Shown here one piece after another: positions 1 to 10,515 of a stretch of DNA of 64,000 nt. Source of the DNA: Cyanodermella asteris (taxonomy: Eukaryota > Ascomycota > Lecanoromycetes > Ostropales > Stictidaceae); contig UYJD01000016.1 in NCBI GenBank assembly GCA_900618795.1, forward strand, positions 248,001-312,000. Direction: 5' to 3'. Positions within the stretch are counted from its first letter, which is position 1, and every line of letters starts with the position of its first letter. A program made the translations under genes and the position numbers. The notes beneath the pieces are model-generated. The model was not told where the DNA came from. It ran no database searches and worked only from the letters and a program-made list of their open reading frames with translations.

Positions 1-375
1 GCAAAGCATGAAGGAGGCTGATGCTGCTCTGGAGTCGCTCCGTGATCTGCGCTGCACCCCGGCTTTGCCTTCCCCATGGTTGCCCATTTCAGGACAGCTA
101 CACTTCACTTCAGTTTCCGGGATCTCGAGCGACAGGCAGCTGCAGCACTCATGACCGCCTTTTCGAGTGGACAGTCATCGAATGTTAGCCTGACTCGACA
201 GTGACTCGTGTAGTAGACGCCCGCGAAGCAAGTCTTGATCAGGCTCATCCAACGTACCATCATGAAATCGTATCAACCAGCATTTCAGGGCCAGTGTGTG
301 AGTCCCCGATAACATCATCAGCACGCAGAACCACTACCACCACCACGACGATCGTGCCCTAGCTCGACACACAAG
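1..375. other. Upstream region of the CDK8 gene
   Basis: No coding region recognised. The segment directly before the kinase start is rich in short CCACNAC repeats near 332-350 and probably holds promoter and 5' UTR. A truncated neighbour could end to the left of the window, but nothing here supports one. Confidence 0.4.
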
Positions 376-1575
376 ATGCCGATGCAGCCATATCAGAGCA
401 AGCTTCGGTGGGAGGACAAGTACACCATCGTCGGCTTCATCAGCAGTGGAACATATGGCCGAGTCTACAAAGCCATGAACAAAGATGGCGGAACCGGAAT
501 CTATGCTATCAAGAAGTTCAAGCCCGATAAGGAGGGAGAGCAAATCCAATATACCGGTATCTCCCAGTCCGCAATTCGCGAAATGAGCCTGTGTCAGGAG
601 CTATACCATGCGAACATAAGCCATCACGTCGAGACCATCCTACAGGACAAATGCATTTTCATGGTATTCGAGTACGCCGAGCACGATCTTCTACAGCTCA
701 TTCACCACCATACCACCAATCCGAGACGGCCATTACCGGCATCAATTATCAAGTCAGTCATGCATCAGCTCATTAACGGGGTTTGCTACCTACATCACAA
801 CTGGGTCATGCATCGTGACCTGAAGCCAGCCAATATCCTCGTCTCCTCCAGTGGGCAAGTACGAATAGGCGACCTAGGGCTTGCAAGAATCTTCGAGGGA
901 CCCCTGCAGCCACTCTATTCCGGCGACAAGGTCGTCGTGACCATTTGGTACCGAGCACCAGAATTGCTCCTTGGAGCGCGGCACTACACGCCTGCAATCG
1001 ACATGTGGGCCGTCGGCTGTATATTCGCAGAGCTACTGGCTTTGAGACCCATTTTCAAGGGAGAAGAGGCAAAAATGGACAGTAAGAAGCAGGTGCCCTT
1101 TCAGCGAAATCAGATGCAGAAGATTGTTGAGATCATGGGCATGCCAACAACGGAGAGGTGGCCAAAATTGCCTCATCATCCGGAATATAGTCAGTTGCAG
1201 TCGATGTCGTATTTGGTTAGGGAACAGCTCAACGATGGTCAGGGTTTGCAGAATTGGTACAACACGACTTTGAGAAACGGTGGGTACAGCGACGAATCCC
1301 CGGCTGGACATCCTGGTCAACACGGGTTTGATTTGTTGATTTCATTGCTCAACTACGATCCCGAGCAGAGGCTCACAGCGGAGGAAGCGTTACAGCACCC
1401 TTACTTCTTTGCCAATGGCGAAACTCCGACGCCGAATTGCTTTGAAGGCGTCAACGAGAAATACCCTCACCGGAAGGTCAGCCACGATGACAATGATCCG
1501 AGCATACCCGGTGCCAAGAGGCCTCATGCACCTCACGATGCGGCTGATCGACAAGCAAAGCGACACAGGGACTGA
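376..1575 (+). CDS. ssn3: Cyclin-dependent kinase 8 (Mediator kinase Ssn3/CDK8)
   Basis: Single-exon 399-aa protein kinase. It should be the catalytic subunit of the Mediator CDK8 module with cyclin C, phosphorylating RNA polymerase II CTD and transcription factors in the nucleus. Visible parts: Gly-rich loop GTYGRVYK, the Lys of AIKKFK, a SQSAIRE cyclin-contact helix (family form SMSAxRE), catalytic HRDLKPAN, and a metal-binding DLG in place of the usual DFG (the CDK8 family typically has DMG or DLG). The activation segment carries no phosphorylatable Thr before [10 protein letters not shown], as in CDK8. The length is close to fungal Ssn3. A basic tail ([19 protein letters not shown]) may be a nuclear localisation signal. 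The start is the first ATG that keeps a short N-terminus before the kinase fold. Family assignment is firm; regulation cannot be read from the sequence. Confidence 0.93.
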   Translation: MPMQPYQSKLRWEDKYTIVGFISSGTYGRVYKAMNKDGGTGIYAIKKFKPDKEGEQIQYTGISQSAIREMSLCQELYHANISHHVETILQDKCIFMVFEYAEHDLLQLIHHHTTNPRRPLPASIIKSVMHQLINGVCYLHHNWVMHRDLKPANILVSSSGQVRIGDLGLARIFEGPLQPLYSGDKVVVTIWYRAPELLLGARHYTPAIDMWAVGCIFAELLALRPIFKGEEAKMDSKKQVPFQRNQMQKIVEIMGMPTTERWPKLPHHPEYSQLQSMSYLVREQLNDGQGLQNWYNTTLRNGGYSDESPAGHPGQHGFDLLISLLNYDPEQRLTAEEALQHPYFFANGETPTPNCFEGVNEKYPHRKVSHDDNDPSIPGAKRPHAPHDAADRQAKRHRD

Positions 1576-1850
1576 ATGTGTCAATGGATTAGTACTGACG
1601 AACTAAAAACGACGTACCCGCGAACAGCGCTCTGCCTTGAGTTCCAACCCAGGTTCGCAGCGCCTTCAAGCTATCCCATGATAGCAACGCTCTTAGTTTG
1701 ATGGCTTCCGGGGCATAGATGCTCCGTTATTGTTAATGCCTTAGAGCAAAGACCTGGCTACTCAAGTAGCCTGTGTTGAGCACCATTCCAAAGACTGTTC
1801 CCTCAATATACAATCTGCCGGCTGCTGAGCTTCGACATCGTATCAAAGCA

Positions 1851-2303
1851 TCAGATGTCTGATGTGATCAGCTCTTCTTCGCAGCCTTCTACATTGGCAC
1901 CCGTCGCTCTGGAGGTCGAGATAACCGGGAGCGCAGCGGAGGGCGAATATATGGTAGTTGTGGTCGAAGCATCCACAACGGTCGTGAAAAGCCCTTCGAC
2001 AGTGGCTACATAGACACGGTCAAAGGTGACCTCTTGATTGCCGTCGGTCAAGGTGGCGGTGCAAAGTACAGTTTGTTCCGGAAGCCAAGTGCTTGCGGTG
2101 CACAGAGATGTTCCCGTGACGGTGATTACTATGCCAGGAGATTTCGCGCTAGCTGGACCCGGTACGAAGGCTACAGCATCCGGCGCGGTTGGACTAGCAT
2201 AGGTATATACCGTAACAGTCTCGACCTGGAACACTGATGAGCTGACGGATTCGATGATGGGCAGGACACCCAAGATGAGCAGGGCCACGGTTGTGGTCTT
2301 CAT
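1851..2303 (-). CDS. Small secreted Thr/Ser-rich protein, unknown function
   Basis: A 150-aa ORF on the minus strand, convergent with the CDK8 gene. I start it at the second Met of the open frame (MKTTTVALLILGVLPIIES) because that gives a clean signal peptide; the frame upstream reads like UTR. After the signal come beta-prone Thr/Val/Ser repeats (VETVTVYTYASP) and three Cys. The last 15 residues are acidic with no hydrophobic GPI tail, so the product looks soluble and secreted rather than anchored. Composition resembles fungal wall or apoplastic proteins, but I recognise no named domain. It could be an effector-like or wall-associated protein. Moderately sure that it is a gene; function unknown. 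Confidence 0.55.
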   Translation of the reverse strand: MKTTTVALLILGVLPIIESVSSSVFQVETVTVYTYASPTAPDAVAFVPGPASAKSPGIVITVTGTSLCTASTWLPEQTVLCTATLTDGNQEVTFDRVYVATVEGLFTTVVDASTTTTIYSPSAALPVISTSRATGANVEGCEEELITSDI

Positions 2304-3079
2304 TTGAGCTTCGAGACCTTGTACGTATTCAGAAGAGCGCTTCTTGGTAAAACAAGAAGGCAAAAAATATGTCAAGGGGAGCATTAGAAGCCAAACCCTG
2401 TGACGCGAAAGTCGGGTGGTGCAGCATTCCAGATATCAGCCACGTGGACGCACACATCTCAGAGCGATGGCACTTATTCAAGCCTCTGGAAACTTCACAT
2501 AGCATAAATTGTAAATGGCGTGGTTTCGGTTCCATGAAGCCACCACGAGCAATGGCGCTCCCTAATTTCGTGAACTGCCATGGGTCCATCGCAGAATGGT
2601 TGCTAAAGCAGTAGCACACCTCGATCCATAATCATAAGAAATTCACTCGCACAGGCACGTAGGAAAGACGGTCACTTGTACTTGAGCCATTTTGCTGCTC
2701 TTGACGTGGATGGGAAACGCGTAGGACTGAGGTTGGAGAACTTTACATAGGCAAAGTCGCGTGCCAACACGAGTAGTCTGAGGCCCGAGTCGTTGCACAC
2801 GAAATTTGTTACCTGCTTTGATTGCTACTCCCACAAGTCCTCACACGGGTACATGGGCGAGTGATATTATAGATGTACCTTTAGTTACTTATTCCAGTAA
2901 TGCTTCAGGTACGTCAGGTAGTGTTGATGGAGCTACTTACGGAGGTAGGGGATCAAGGAGTCGCGCCAGGCTTTTGTTCAGTCCGCCGATCGACTTGTGC
3001 GATTTATATCGTTCCATCCTGTCGTCTGCCCTCCGAGCTTCTTCTCTTCTCATCGCACAGACACCTCAATCGGCACATT
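2304..3079. other. Divergent intergenic region
   Basis: About 780 bases between two divergently read small genes. Overlapping short ORFs here look like noise. It likely contains both promoters; no clear TATA box or known operator is visible. Confidence 0.35.
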
Positions 3080-3457
3080 ATGCCTCCCAAGAAGACTGTC
3101 TCCTTTCCCGACCCCGACCACGAAAAATCTGTCAAGTGGCTCGACGTTGAGAAGCCGGCCAAATCGTCCGCGTACACAAGAACTCCTCCTCACAGCGCAC
3201 CTAACAGCGCGCCTAACAGCCGTCCGACCACACCCACCAAACCACTGCCTGGCTTCCCGACTCGGCCTTCTTACGCTCGGACTCCGTCCTACACCAAGCG
3301 ACCGACTGTCGATCGCAAGCCATCTTTCGCCGACGTTCTCGATGGGGAGGGTCCAAAGCGATTCGTTGACGGGATCGTCTACGTGGGTGGGAAGATTGGT
3401 GGAGGCCTTGGGATGAAGAAACGAAGGGCTGGTGAGGAGGAAAAGGCACGAGCTTGA
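3080..3457 (+). CDS. Small basic Pro-rich protein, unknown function
   Basis: A 125-aa ORF starting at MPPKKTVSFPDPD, chosen over the earlier in-frame Met at 2900 because the extra 60 residues look like translated UTR. The N-terminal half is Pro/Ser/Thr-rich with repeated TP and RTP units and two near-identical NSAPNS-type steps. The C-terminal half has a short conserved-looking block (FADVLDGEGPKRFVDGIVYV) followed by a Gly stretch and a highly basic end. The pattern suggests a disordered, possibly phosphorylated nuclear or cytosolic protein. I recognise no family. Codon use in the frame is consistent with coding, but a 3' intron extending it cannot be excluded. Confidence 0.5.
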   Translation: MPPKKTVSFPDPDHEKSVKWLDVEKPAKSSAYTRTPPHSAPNSAPNSRPTTPTKPLPGFPTRPSYARTPSYTKRPTVDRKPSFADVLDGEGPKRFVDGIVYVGGKIGGGLGMKKRRAGEEEKARA

Positions 3458-4061
3458 AGAGCATGAAATGGACTACAACAAATTCCTCGAAAAGCGCACT
3501 AGACAATCACATGAACGACACGGCCCCTAAGGATTTATTGACGACCGGACCGAGCCAACCGTCACGCCAAACGAGATGCGTTCGGCAGCGACGCCCGAAG
3601 ATTTGGTAGTCGACGACTCCTGTTTGCCTCTTTAGACACCAAGCTCGGTCAGCTCCTCCTGCTTTCACTCGGATACTTTGAAAATCATTTTTACACGATC
3701 GGGGGGCTTGAGCAACCTTCCGTTCATGCTGGCTTGGACCCTAGATCTTCAAGGGCTTGGATTCAGCTTCTAAGACTAGTGGTCTGGACACGACCTGGTT
3801 CGATTCCGGAATGGGCGGTACGGCAGCGCCACGTTCTCACGATACCCTTGTACTTCTGCAATTACGACTCATAGAACATAGATAGACGATACACATAATG
3901 ACTGATAATACTGGTACCAATGAACATCATGATATCCAACCAGGTATCTCTGCTTTTTCTCCAGGAGCTCAGTTCGAACCAAAGATCTCAGTTCGAATCA
4001 ACGATCAAATGCATATACTCATCCAAACCTGTCTTCAACCCTTTCCAGCGTTGATCAAATT
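3458..4061. other. Intergenic, convergent 3' ends
   Basis: About 600 bases between the 3' ends of the small basic gene and the membrane-protein gene. It contains a local imperfect direct repeat (CTCAGTTCGAA..AA, twice, about 20 nt apart near 3967-3998). A T-loop-like string near 3794 was checked and is not a tRNA. Confidence 0.35.
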
Positions 4062-5468
4062 TCAACAGTCATATCCCCATCCTTGTCTCGGTACTTGCCC
4101 TCGACTGACCGCATTCCAAGTACTAACTCCCGCCTGCACGAAGTTCGCCGCCTGCGCCAACGAGCCATTTCCACCGACAGACAAACCCTGGCCAAACGGC
4201 CGCGAAGGCTCATCATCGACGTGCAGCGGCATCATCGTCGCGTCTCCCTTATGCTTCATCAACACCATCCGCCTCATCAACGCCTTGTGCCTCTCAAACC
4301 ACTCCGCCTCGCTAATCGTCGCATACCGCGTAGCTCCAGCCTCGCGGCCCTGTCGTACCTCCTCCCTCGCCTCCTCGGTCCACTCCACGTACGAGAACAG
4401 CCAGTTCACGTTATACACGTCCCAGCGTTTCGTGACGAAGAACAAGACCGGCCACGTGAAGATCCAGAGAAACGTGAGGTAGAAGATCCATCTCACCCAG
4501 CCGATGCGCCACTTGTTCACCAGGTGCGGCGAATAAATGTCCACGTGCTTCTCGTCCACCGGGAAGAGGACATCGAGCCTGCCCATGTAGTCCGTCTCGC
4601 GAACCAATCGTTCAATGTGGATTTTCAGAAACGTCTCGTTCAGACCCAGGACGTTCCGGTTCATGCGGAAGATCTTCAGTGCGGCCGGGTCGGTACAGTA
4701 CTCTTCGCACCATTGCCGGAGATCCTTCTTGGGTCGAAACGCTTCGCCACCGTCGCCGGCCGCCTCCCCACCTTCGATCTGAATCGACTGCGTCCTCTTG
4801 GGCAGCCCCGTCGTCTTCCGCCACGATCCACGATGCACCTTGTCGTCCCTCTCCACCACCTTGGCGCCCCAAAACCGCGCGTCCCTCGCCGGCCTCAGGA
4901 ACCGCTGTAAATCGAACGAAATGTCGAAATCGGTCACCGTGTCCGTGGACGACTTCCCCTTCGAATCCCTCTTGCGCTCCGTGTGCGTCCCGTGGATCCG
5001 CACCGTCGGATGAGGCGGCACGAGCGCAAGGTACTCGGTGATGAACCTGTACAGCTGCTCCGGATCCGTGAGGCGTTCGTCGATGCGCGCGGTCGTCTTG
5101 TTGGTCTGTTTCACTTGGCCGAATTGTTGGACGCGAAGGCCGTTTGCGCCGCCGGGTTCGTAGACGGACAGGTTGGCCCATTCTGGGGAGAGGTGGGAGA
5201 CGGTTGCGGCGCGTTCGGCGGAGGTGAGGTCGGTGTCGGGGCGGCGGGCGGAGGGTGCTTCGGAGAGGGTGGCGAGGGAGGGCTCCGGGGCGGATTCGCT
5301 GTAGGAGGGGAGTTGGTCTTCTTGGGTGGGCGGAGTGGAAGGCCCGGGGACATTGGTGTAGTCGAAGTCGTCCGGGGTGGTGTGAAGAGAGACAGCGTCG
5401 GGTTCGTCACGATAGTCATCGCGGCTGGAGCCGCCCCCGAGGGTGCGTTTAGCTGTTGGTTTGCCCAT
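4062..5468 (-). CDS. Conserved fungal single-pass membrane protein, unknown function
   Basis: A 468-aa single-exon protein. Residues 1-90 are disordered (Ser/Pro/Asp-rich). From about 95 the sequence is ordered and looks conserved, with a block around the motif FDISFDLQRFL (181-191) and a Cys-containing helix RQWCEEYC (251-258). One strong aromatic transmembrane segment lies at about 324-346 (WIFYLTFLWIF, then WPVLFFV), followed by an Arg/Glu-rich cytosolic-type region and a Gly-rich end. The pattern matches a family annotated only as hypothetical in ascomycetes; I cannot attach a function. The start is the first ATG. A large antisense ORF over the same bases is a shadow produced by GC-rich third positions. 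Confidence 0.75.
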   Translation of the reverse strand: MGKPTAKRTLGGGSSRDDYRDEPDAVSLHTTPDDFDYTNVPGPSTPPTQEDQLPSYSESAPEPSLATLSEAPSARRPDTDLTSAERAATVSHLSPEWANLSVYEPGGANGLRVQQFGQVKQTNKTTARIDERLTDPEQLYRFITEYLALVPPHPTVRIHGTHTERKRDSKGKSSTDTVTDFDISFDLQRFLRPARDARFWGAKVVERDDKVHRGSWRKTTGLPKRTQSIQIEGGEAAGDGGEAFRPKKDLRQWCEEYCTDPAALKIFRMNRNVLGLNETFLKIHIERLVRETDYMGRLDVLFPVDEKHVDIYSPHLVNKWRIGWVRWIFYLTFLWIFTWPVLFFVTKRWDVYNVNWLFSYVEWTEEAREEVRQGREAGATRYATISEAEWFERHKALMRRMVLMKHKGDATMMPLHVDDEPSRPFGQGLSVGGNGSLAQAANFVQAGVSTWNAVSRGQVPRQGWGYDC

Positions 5469-6345
5469 CTCGAGCGAAATACGCTAAATTTGCTGTTGGA
5501 AACTTAAAATGAGGGCGATGTCGATGGGTCAGGATTCTTTGTGAATTCACACTGTATCGAGAAACAAGAAGCAGTCGTTAGAATGAGTTAAGGGTCAGAA
5601 GAAACTATTTGTCTACACGGGCTGAGATGCAAGGGGGGATACCGCGGTCAATCAGCCTTGACGAGAATTGTAAATGGCCGAGACGAGCAAGAGCACCAAG
5701 AAAGAACAAGAAAAGCGTGGCGCAGGTCGTCGGACATATAGAAGAGAGGGACGGCACGAAGCAACAGGCATTGTAAGACTGAGGTCCAAGCAAAGGACGC
5801 CCAGACCAGCTGGAGCCTACAATTGCAAGCCTGGACGCCACGGAGCGACGAACACGAATGACTGTGCCGCATATTCAGGTCTTCAAGCCGCTGAGTAATC
5901 CAGAACAGCTGGCGTGCACCAGCGATCGCCGCTATCTAACGTCGCTAACGTTGCAAGCAGAAGGCAGCTAAAAATATACCACCCCGGAGCCACTGAGAAT
6001 GTACGCACGAGAGATACAGTGCCACCAGAAGTCTTCATCTTGTTCTACAGGTTTCACTTTCCAGCATCGTCTACTGGTCCAGGACCCCGGATTCCGGATG
6101 GTATCGATATGATCGCATCAATGGCCGGAAATAAGTGTCGTAGCAACACGGATCTTGGGTGTGAGCGCAAAACTCCTGTTGTCTCTGTTTGTGGACCTCG
6201 AATTGCAGCCATTTAGTAAACTTATGAACAAAGTCAGCAACAGAAGCTGCTCTGTGCTTCTAACTCCGGGGTCCGGGCCAAAGCCTCATGATAATGCTCG
6301 CACGCGTAACAATCTCGTTGAAGATGCAAGGATCGTCCCTCTCCA
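5469..6345. other. Intergenic region
   Basis: About 880 bases with only short overlapping ORFs that lack coherent composition. It would hold the promoter of the membrane-protein gene and the 3' UTR of the MEMO-family gene. Nothing else is supported. Confidence 0.35.
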
Positions 6346-8032
6346 TCAGATCCCATGCCAAGGACGACCTCTTCCTCGATGCGGATACTGGTAACGACCT
6401 CTTGTCGGCTGCCCACCAACGGAATATCGATTGGAGCTGCCAGCATGAGAGGTACGATCGTCAATACTCGGAGCGTTCCCCTCAGAATGTGTCCATCGTG
6501 CCGAAAGGTTGTTTCGATAACCTCTTCCATACCCTCTCTGATTGGTATCACCGCCCTGGAGACTATCTCTGCTTTGTTTGCCCTCGTAGCGGTTTCCCCA
6601 TTCGTTCCAAGGTGCGCTGTAACCCCGCTCACGACTCGCTTCCAAGAACTCATGAAACGAACCGCAAAACATTTGACTATAGTCTCGAGGCGCAGTAGGG
6701 CCTGGCTGCTGAGGACGCTCCTCGTTTTCCAATTCGCTGACCTCACTCTCCGTCACTGACCTCAGATCGATGCTTCCTTCCGAACTACTGCACAGACTCT
6801 GATTCCACCGGTCAGCATCATTACCCACCTTGGAGTTAGCAAGATTAGAATGACAATGCTCAATGAGATGTAGGACCTTCATACATTCGACCTTGACAAA
6901 CGCGCTGGCGTACGACACGCTTGAGTCGTTCACGTTGTGGACGAGCGAACTTCGAGTGTAGTTGGTGAACACGAACCGACTCAAGTTTTCTGCGACGGCA
7001 AACTGCTTGTGGAGCACCTGCAAGGCGGCCATGGCAACACCAATGGGATGTCTACCGCAGACCGTGTTGCCTGTCTGTTCAAGAACCCGAAGGAACTCCT
7101 CGTGACTCCCCGTCTTGATAGCGTCAGTGCACAGTGTGTCGACCCGCGCGATGCTCGCGTGGATGAAGTCATTTTCGTGGACTTGATCGTTTCTCTTGAG
7201 ATCGATGCCCTTGTGCGGGTCTGAGGCGTTGACAGGGAGATAGTATGTGTATCTGAACCGCTTACCCCAGTGCGCAAAATCCGAGCTGATGACAAACAGG
7301 TTGGATGGGTCTTTGAGATAAGGTGCAAGAGCCTCGCCTAATTGCTTTTCCATCTCTGGATTGGTGTTACCGATCATGATAGGGACAACGGATGGCAATT
7401 GATTGGAAGCTTTGCCTTCGAAAACCTGGATGGCGTTATTAGCGGGCTTTCGACACACGAGGTCTTGGTGTAAAAGCATACCTTGTCGAGACTGAATTTT
7501 AGAAAAAGGTATTGCATCTCCAGTGAGTGTTCGGCTTCTTCGTCTTCTTTGGAGACTGCCGTGAAAAGCGCGCGGTCGCCAGCGAGCTCGGCACAAATAT
7601 CGCCATTAACATTGAGCTTTCCGAGAGGAGTGTCAAGCTGGCTGCAAGTACTGACGGCAGCTTTTCTGAGGTAGACATGGTGACTCGGGCCGAGGACAAA
7701 AACGTTCCGAGTTTCCGGACGAACGTCGAGCATTCTAAAGGCAACGCCAGCCGTGGGGCCGGAGTAGCTGTAGCCAGCATGACTGCGATGCGTGAGCCTT
7801 GTTGCACCAGTCAAGGAACTTTGGTAGTTGTGATAAGAGATACTTACGGCGAAATGATCATTCGTGCGTTCTTGGTGTTTGACAACTCTGACTTGTCCAG
7901 GGTCGAAGCAGCATCATCCCAATAAGATTGGAGCTCGCTCCGCAGGGTCTTGGAGTCGCCAGAGTACCAGGACCCAGCATGCTCGGCTCTTCGGACCTTC
8001 GTATTATTGCCCGAAGCACTTGAACCGAACAT
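6346..8032 (-). CDS. MEMO1-family protein with long C-terminal tail
   Basis: Three exons on the minus strand: 7848-8032, 7482-7782, 6346-7425; introns of 65 and 56 nt with GTAAGT/GTATGC donors. The spliced product is 521 aa. Residues 1-341 are a full MEMO/AMMECR-associated (Mho1-like) fold: RRAEHAGSWYSGD near the N-terminus, ISPHAGYSYSGP across intron 1, GPSHHVYL, EHSLEMQYLF, VISSDFAHWGKRF and GRHPIGV, ending at DSSVSYASAFVKV where relatives normally stop. The family shares the fold of Fe-dependent extradiol dioxygenases; human MEMO1 binds copper and links to redox and motility, and yeast Mho1 is little studied. The remaining 180 residues are acidic, then Arg/Gly/Tyr-rich (QRGYGRGYRNN, HRGRGRPWHGI). 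An in-frame 63-nt stretch (6829-6891) with a weak GTCGAA donor, GCTAAC branch and CCAAG acceptor could be an extra intron, removing 21 residues without changing the frame. Confidence 0.85.
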
Positions 8033-10515
8033 TTTGTGGTTTAGTTTAGACGTGAGCTGTATTCGGCGTGGGAGAGAGGAGCGCTCGATGGTAGCACAGG
8101 GTGGGGGGTTGGAGCGAGGCTTCGCTTGTGTAATCTGCTTGAACGAGGAAAATGGTCTGCTGAAGCTATTGTGAGTTGGACAGACACGTATCGGACTTAC
8201 TGGCTGGATATAAGTGGGATAATAGCTTCACCGTCTTCCCTGGGGCGGGTGTCGAGCTCTATAAATCACGGCTGCTGTGCACCTCAGGTCCGTGAATGTG
8301 GGGTGAAGGCAACCCGTCCTCAGTCCGTCTCGACAACCAGGATGATTTCAGGTCTACAAGCTGATAGCTTGAACCACGGGTCGCGATGAAACTTGAATTA
8401 ACTCTTGAGCAGATTGATCGACCCGTGAGTGTGCGTTTCAAGGTGGGAGCTAGCATGAAGCTCTCATCTCCCGATCATCTACGACGGCCCGCGACGTCAT
8501 CCCAGTCAGTATTCATTTCCCCTTCGGTGCTAGCGCCTTTGGGTCGGTATCTTAAGGGCGCATCGGACTCTTCGCCATTCAGTGGGCTCCAACTCTCTCG
8601 TATTCAGAAACCCTCACAATAAAAGGATGTTTCAGATAAATTCACGGTGAGCGAACTCATTCACAGCACACCTGGCTACGCCAGCGGCTGTGTGTTTCAG
8701 AACGACGCCTCGATGTATCGAAGCCAACGATGGCCCTGACCCAATTGTCCATCCAAGCTCAATCGCTACATAGTTAGCTAGCTGCCCATTCCCTTCAATC
8801 TCCTCTATTAAGTGAATATGACGATCTAGGGAAGGTCTAAGCAGTGACCACCATCTCACAGCCAGTGGCAAGAAGATGAGCCGGCTCATGTTCCGGCGAC
8901 TGTACGGAGGGTACGAGAGATGAGCAAGAAGACTGGACTTGACAGAGCTATTGACTGCCTATTCACGAGAGTACAAGGAAGCTGTTACTGGCCTCTTGAC
9001 AGATGTGGGCGATCCGGCTGAGAGGGACCCTAACGGTCTGATCCGTATCATGATATTGACACATTGCTCCGGCCGTGGAGGTAAGTGAATGGAGATATCT
9101 ACATGCAAGCGCCTTGACAGTCCCGATTGGCGATACGGTATTCCAGAGCCTTAAGTATCATGTCCTTCCTGCCCTTGTCCTTCTTCCATCATAGCTCACA
9201 GAGGAGGGTTGGGAGCTCGTTGGACTCGGCGGATCTGGGGCAAGTCATTCGATTCAGAGCAGTGGTAAACCTCGCCAGCCTTGTTTTTGCACGAACTGTC
9301 GCTGAATGCGTTGCAGGTGTATTTGATACGATGTGCCGATCAGAAACTGCCGGTGACGGCTTGTGTTTCACATTTGGAGACAACAGAACGAGGACGAGAG
9401 CTACATGACAGACGAGAGAACGACTCTGTGATTCGGAGAAATAGTCAAACAGGAGGTTTATTGGGGGTATGCGCCGGGTTCCAAGGGCACTTTTTAGCGA
9501 TATATGCAACCGGGCCTCTGCGATTGATTCAAAGCGATATCCATCATGAATGTAACCAAAAGAGACAGGCCAAGGGCAGCGCACGCTCGTTATGTTGCAA
9601 GGAGAAAATTTTACATCGAGTACAGGAACTTAACAACACATATCGAGTCAATAGTGGTAACAATTCATTCCGCGTGCATGTCGCGCGACCTCGCCAGATC
9701 TCGGGATATTCGCTGCATGTGGCCGAGACGGGCTAGGGTCTGGCCACGGGCGGCGGAAAGGTCTAGCTGAAAGAAGAGGGAGACAGCATGGCCTTATATC
9801 AAATGGAGTCTATGATTCATTAACGGCATCAGGTATCAGCCGTACTCTGCTCACAAGAAAGCAGAGCAGGATCAGCCGCGGCCTGATTCCACAGGAGATT
9901 CAAACAAAGCCTGCGCCGAACCACGATACTCACAGCTCACCCCGGACGCCGTAATCTCGAAAGAAAAGCTACGGGCCACTCCTTGTGAAGCCTGATGAAG
10001 CCAATGAATAATATCTCGGCCGTTAGTCGTTCAGCAGCAGCAACATGTCGCGACCTATGTAGGAATCATCTGACCTCGGCTCGGTGCAGGAATGCCTCGG
10101 TGTCTTGCTTGCACCCAATCGCCGCTCTCCGAAAGCATCCACGGCAGCGACTAGGCCCGACTTGTCTGGACTCCGGGGAAGATGGCTGTTCATGGATGCC
10201 TACGGGTTCACATGGCGGAGCAGCCTTCTGAGCCTTGACGTCGTGCGTGCTGTGCGTTTTTGCATGTGAGCATGTGAAATCGTCTCTGGCTGCTCTGACG
10301 CTTCGCCGCCCGCCGAGGGATACATTTGTTCGATGCGAGCTGCTTTGAGGCGACGGCCAGCATTGATATACTCGTCACGCGCCACTGAAAGCGATTCCTG
10401 TTGCTTTTTTCCATCTTCTTGCCCCATCTCACCCTCCCCGTCGTCGCCGTCTCTATCCCTTCACCCGATCGCTCTACCGCAAGCGGTCATATACCCTCCC
10501 CTCCCCACCGCCATC
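8033..10515. other. 2.5-kb stretch without a recognisable gene
   Basis: Largest empty stretch in the left half. ORFs on both strands are short, overlap each other and have no family resemblance or signal peptides. No inverted terminal repeats or transposase motifs were noticed. It contains the promoters of two divergent genes (MEMO-family and b5-ACAD). A CT-rich tract at about 10405-10510 directly before the b5-ACAD start is typical of a fungal core promoter/5' UTR. Confidence 0.4.

Noticed and set aside
3785-3815. TGGTTCGATTCCGG resembling a tRNA T-arm
   Set aside because: No complementary acceptor 5' strand, D-arm or A-box about 50-70 bases upstream.
9189-9736. Opposed ORFs of 131 and 151 aa in the 8-10.5 kb gap
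   Set aside because: They overlap on opposite strands, and neither shows domain, signal peptide or conserved-looking sequence.
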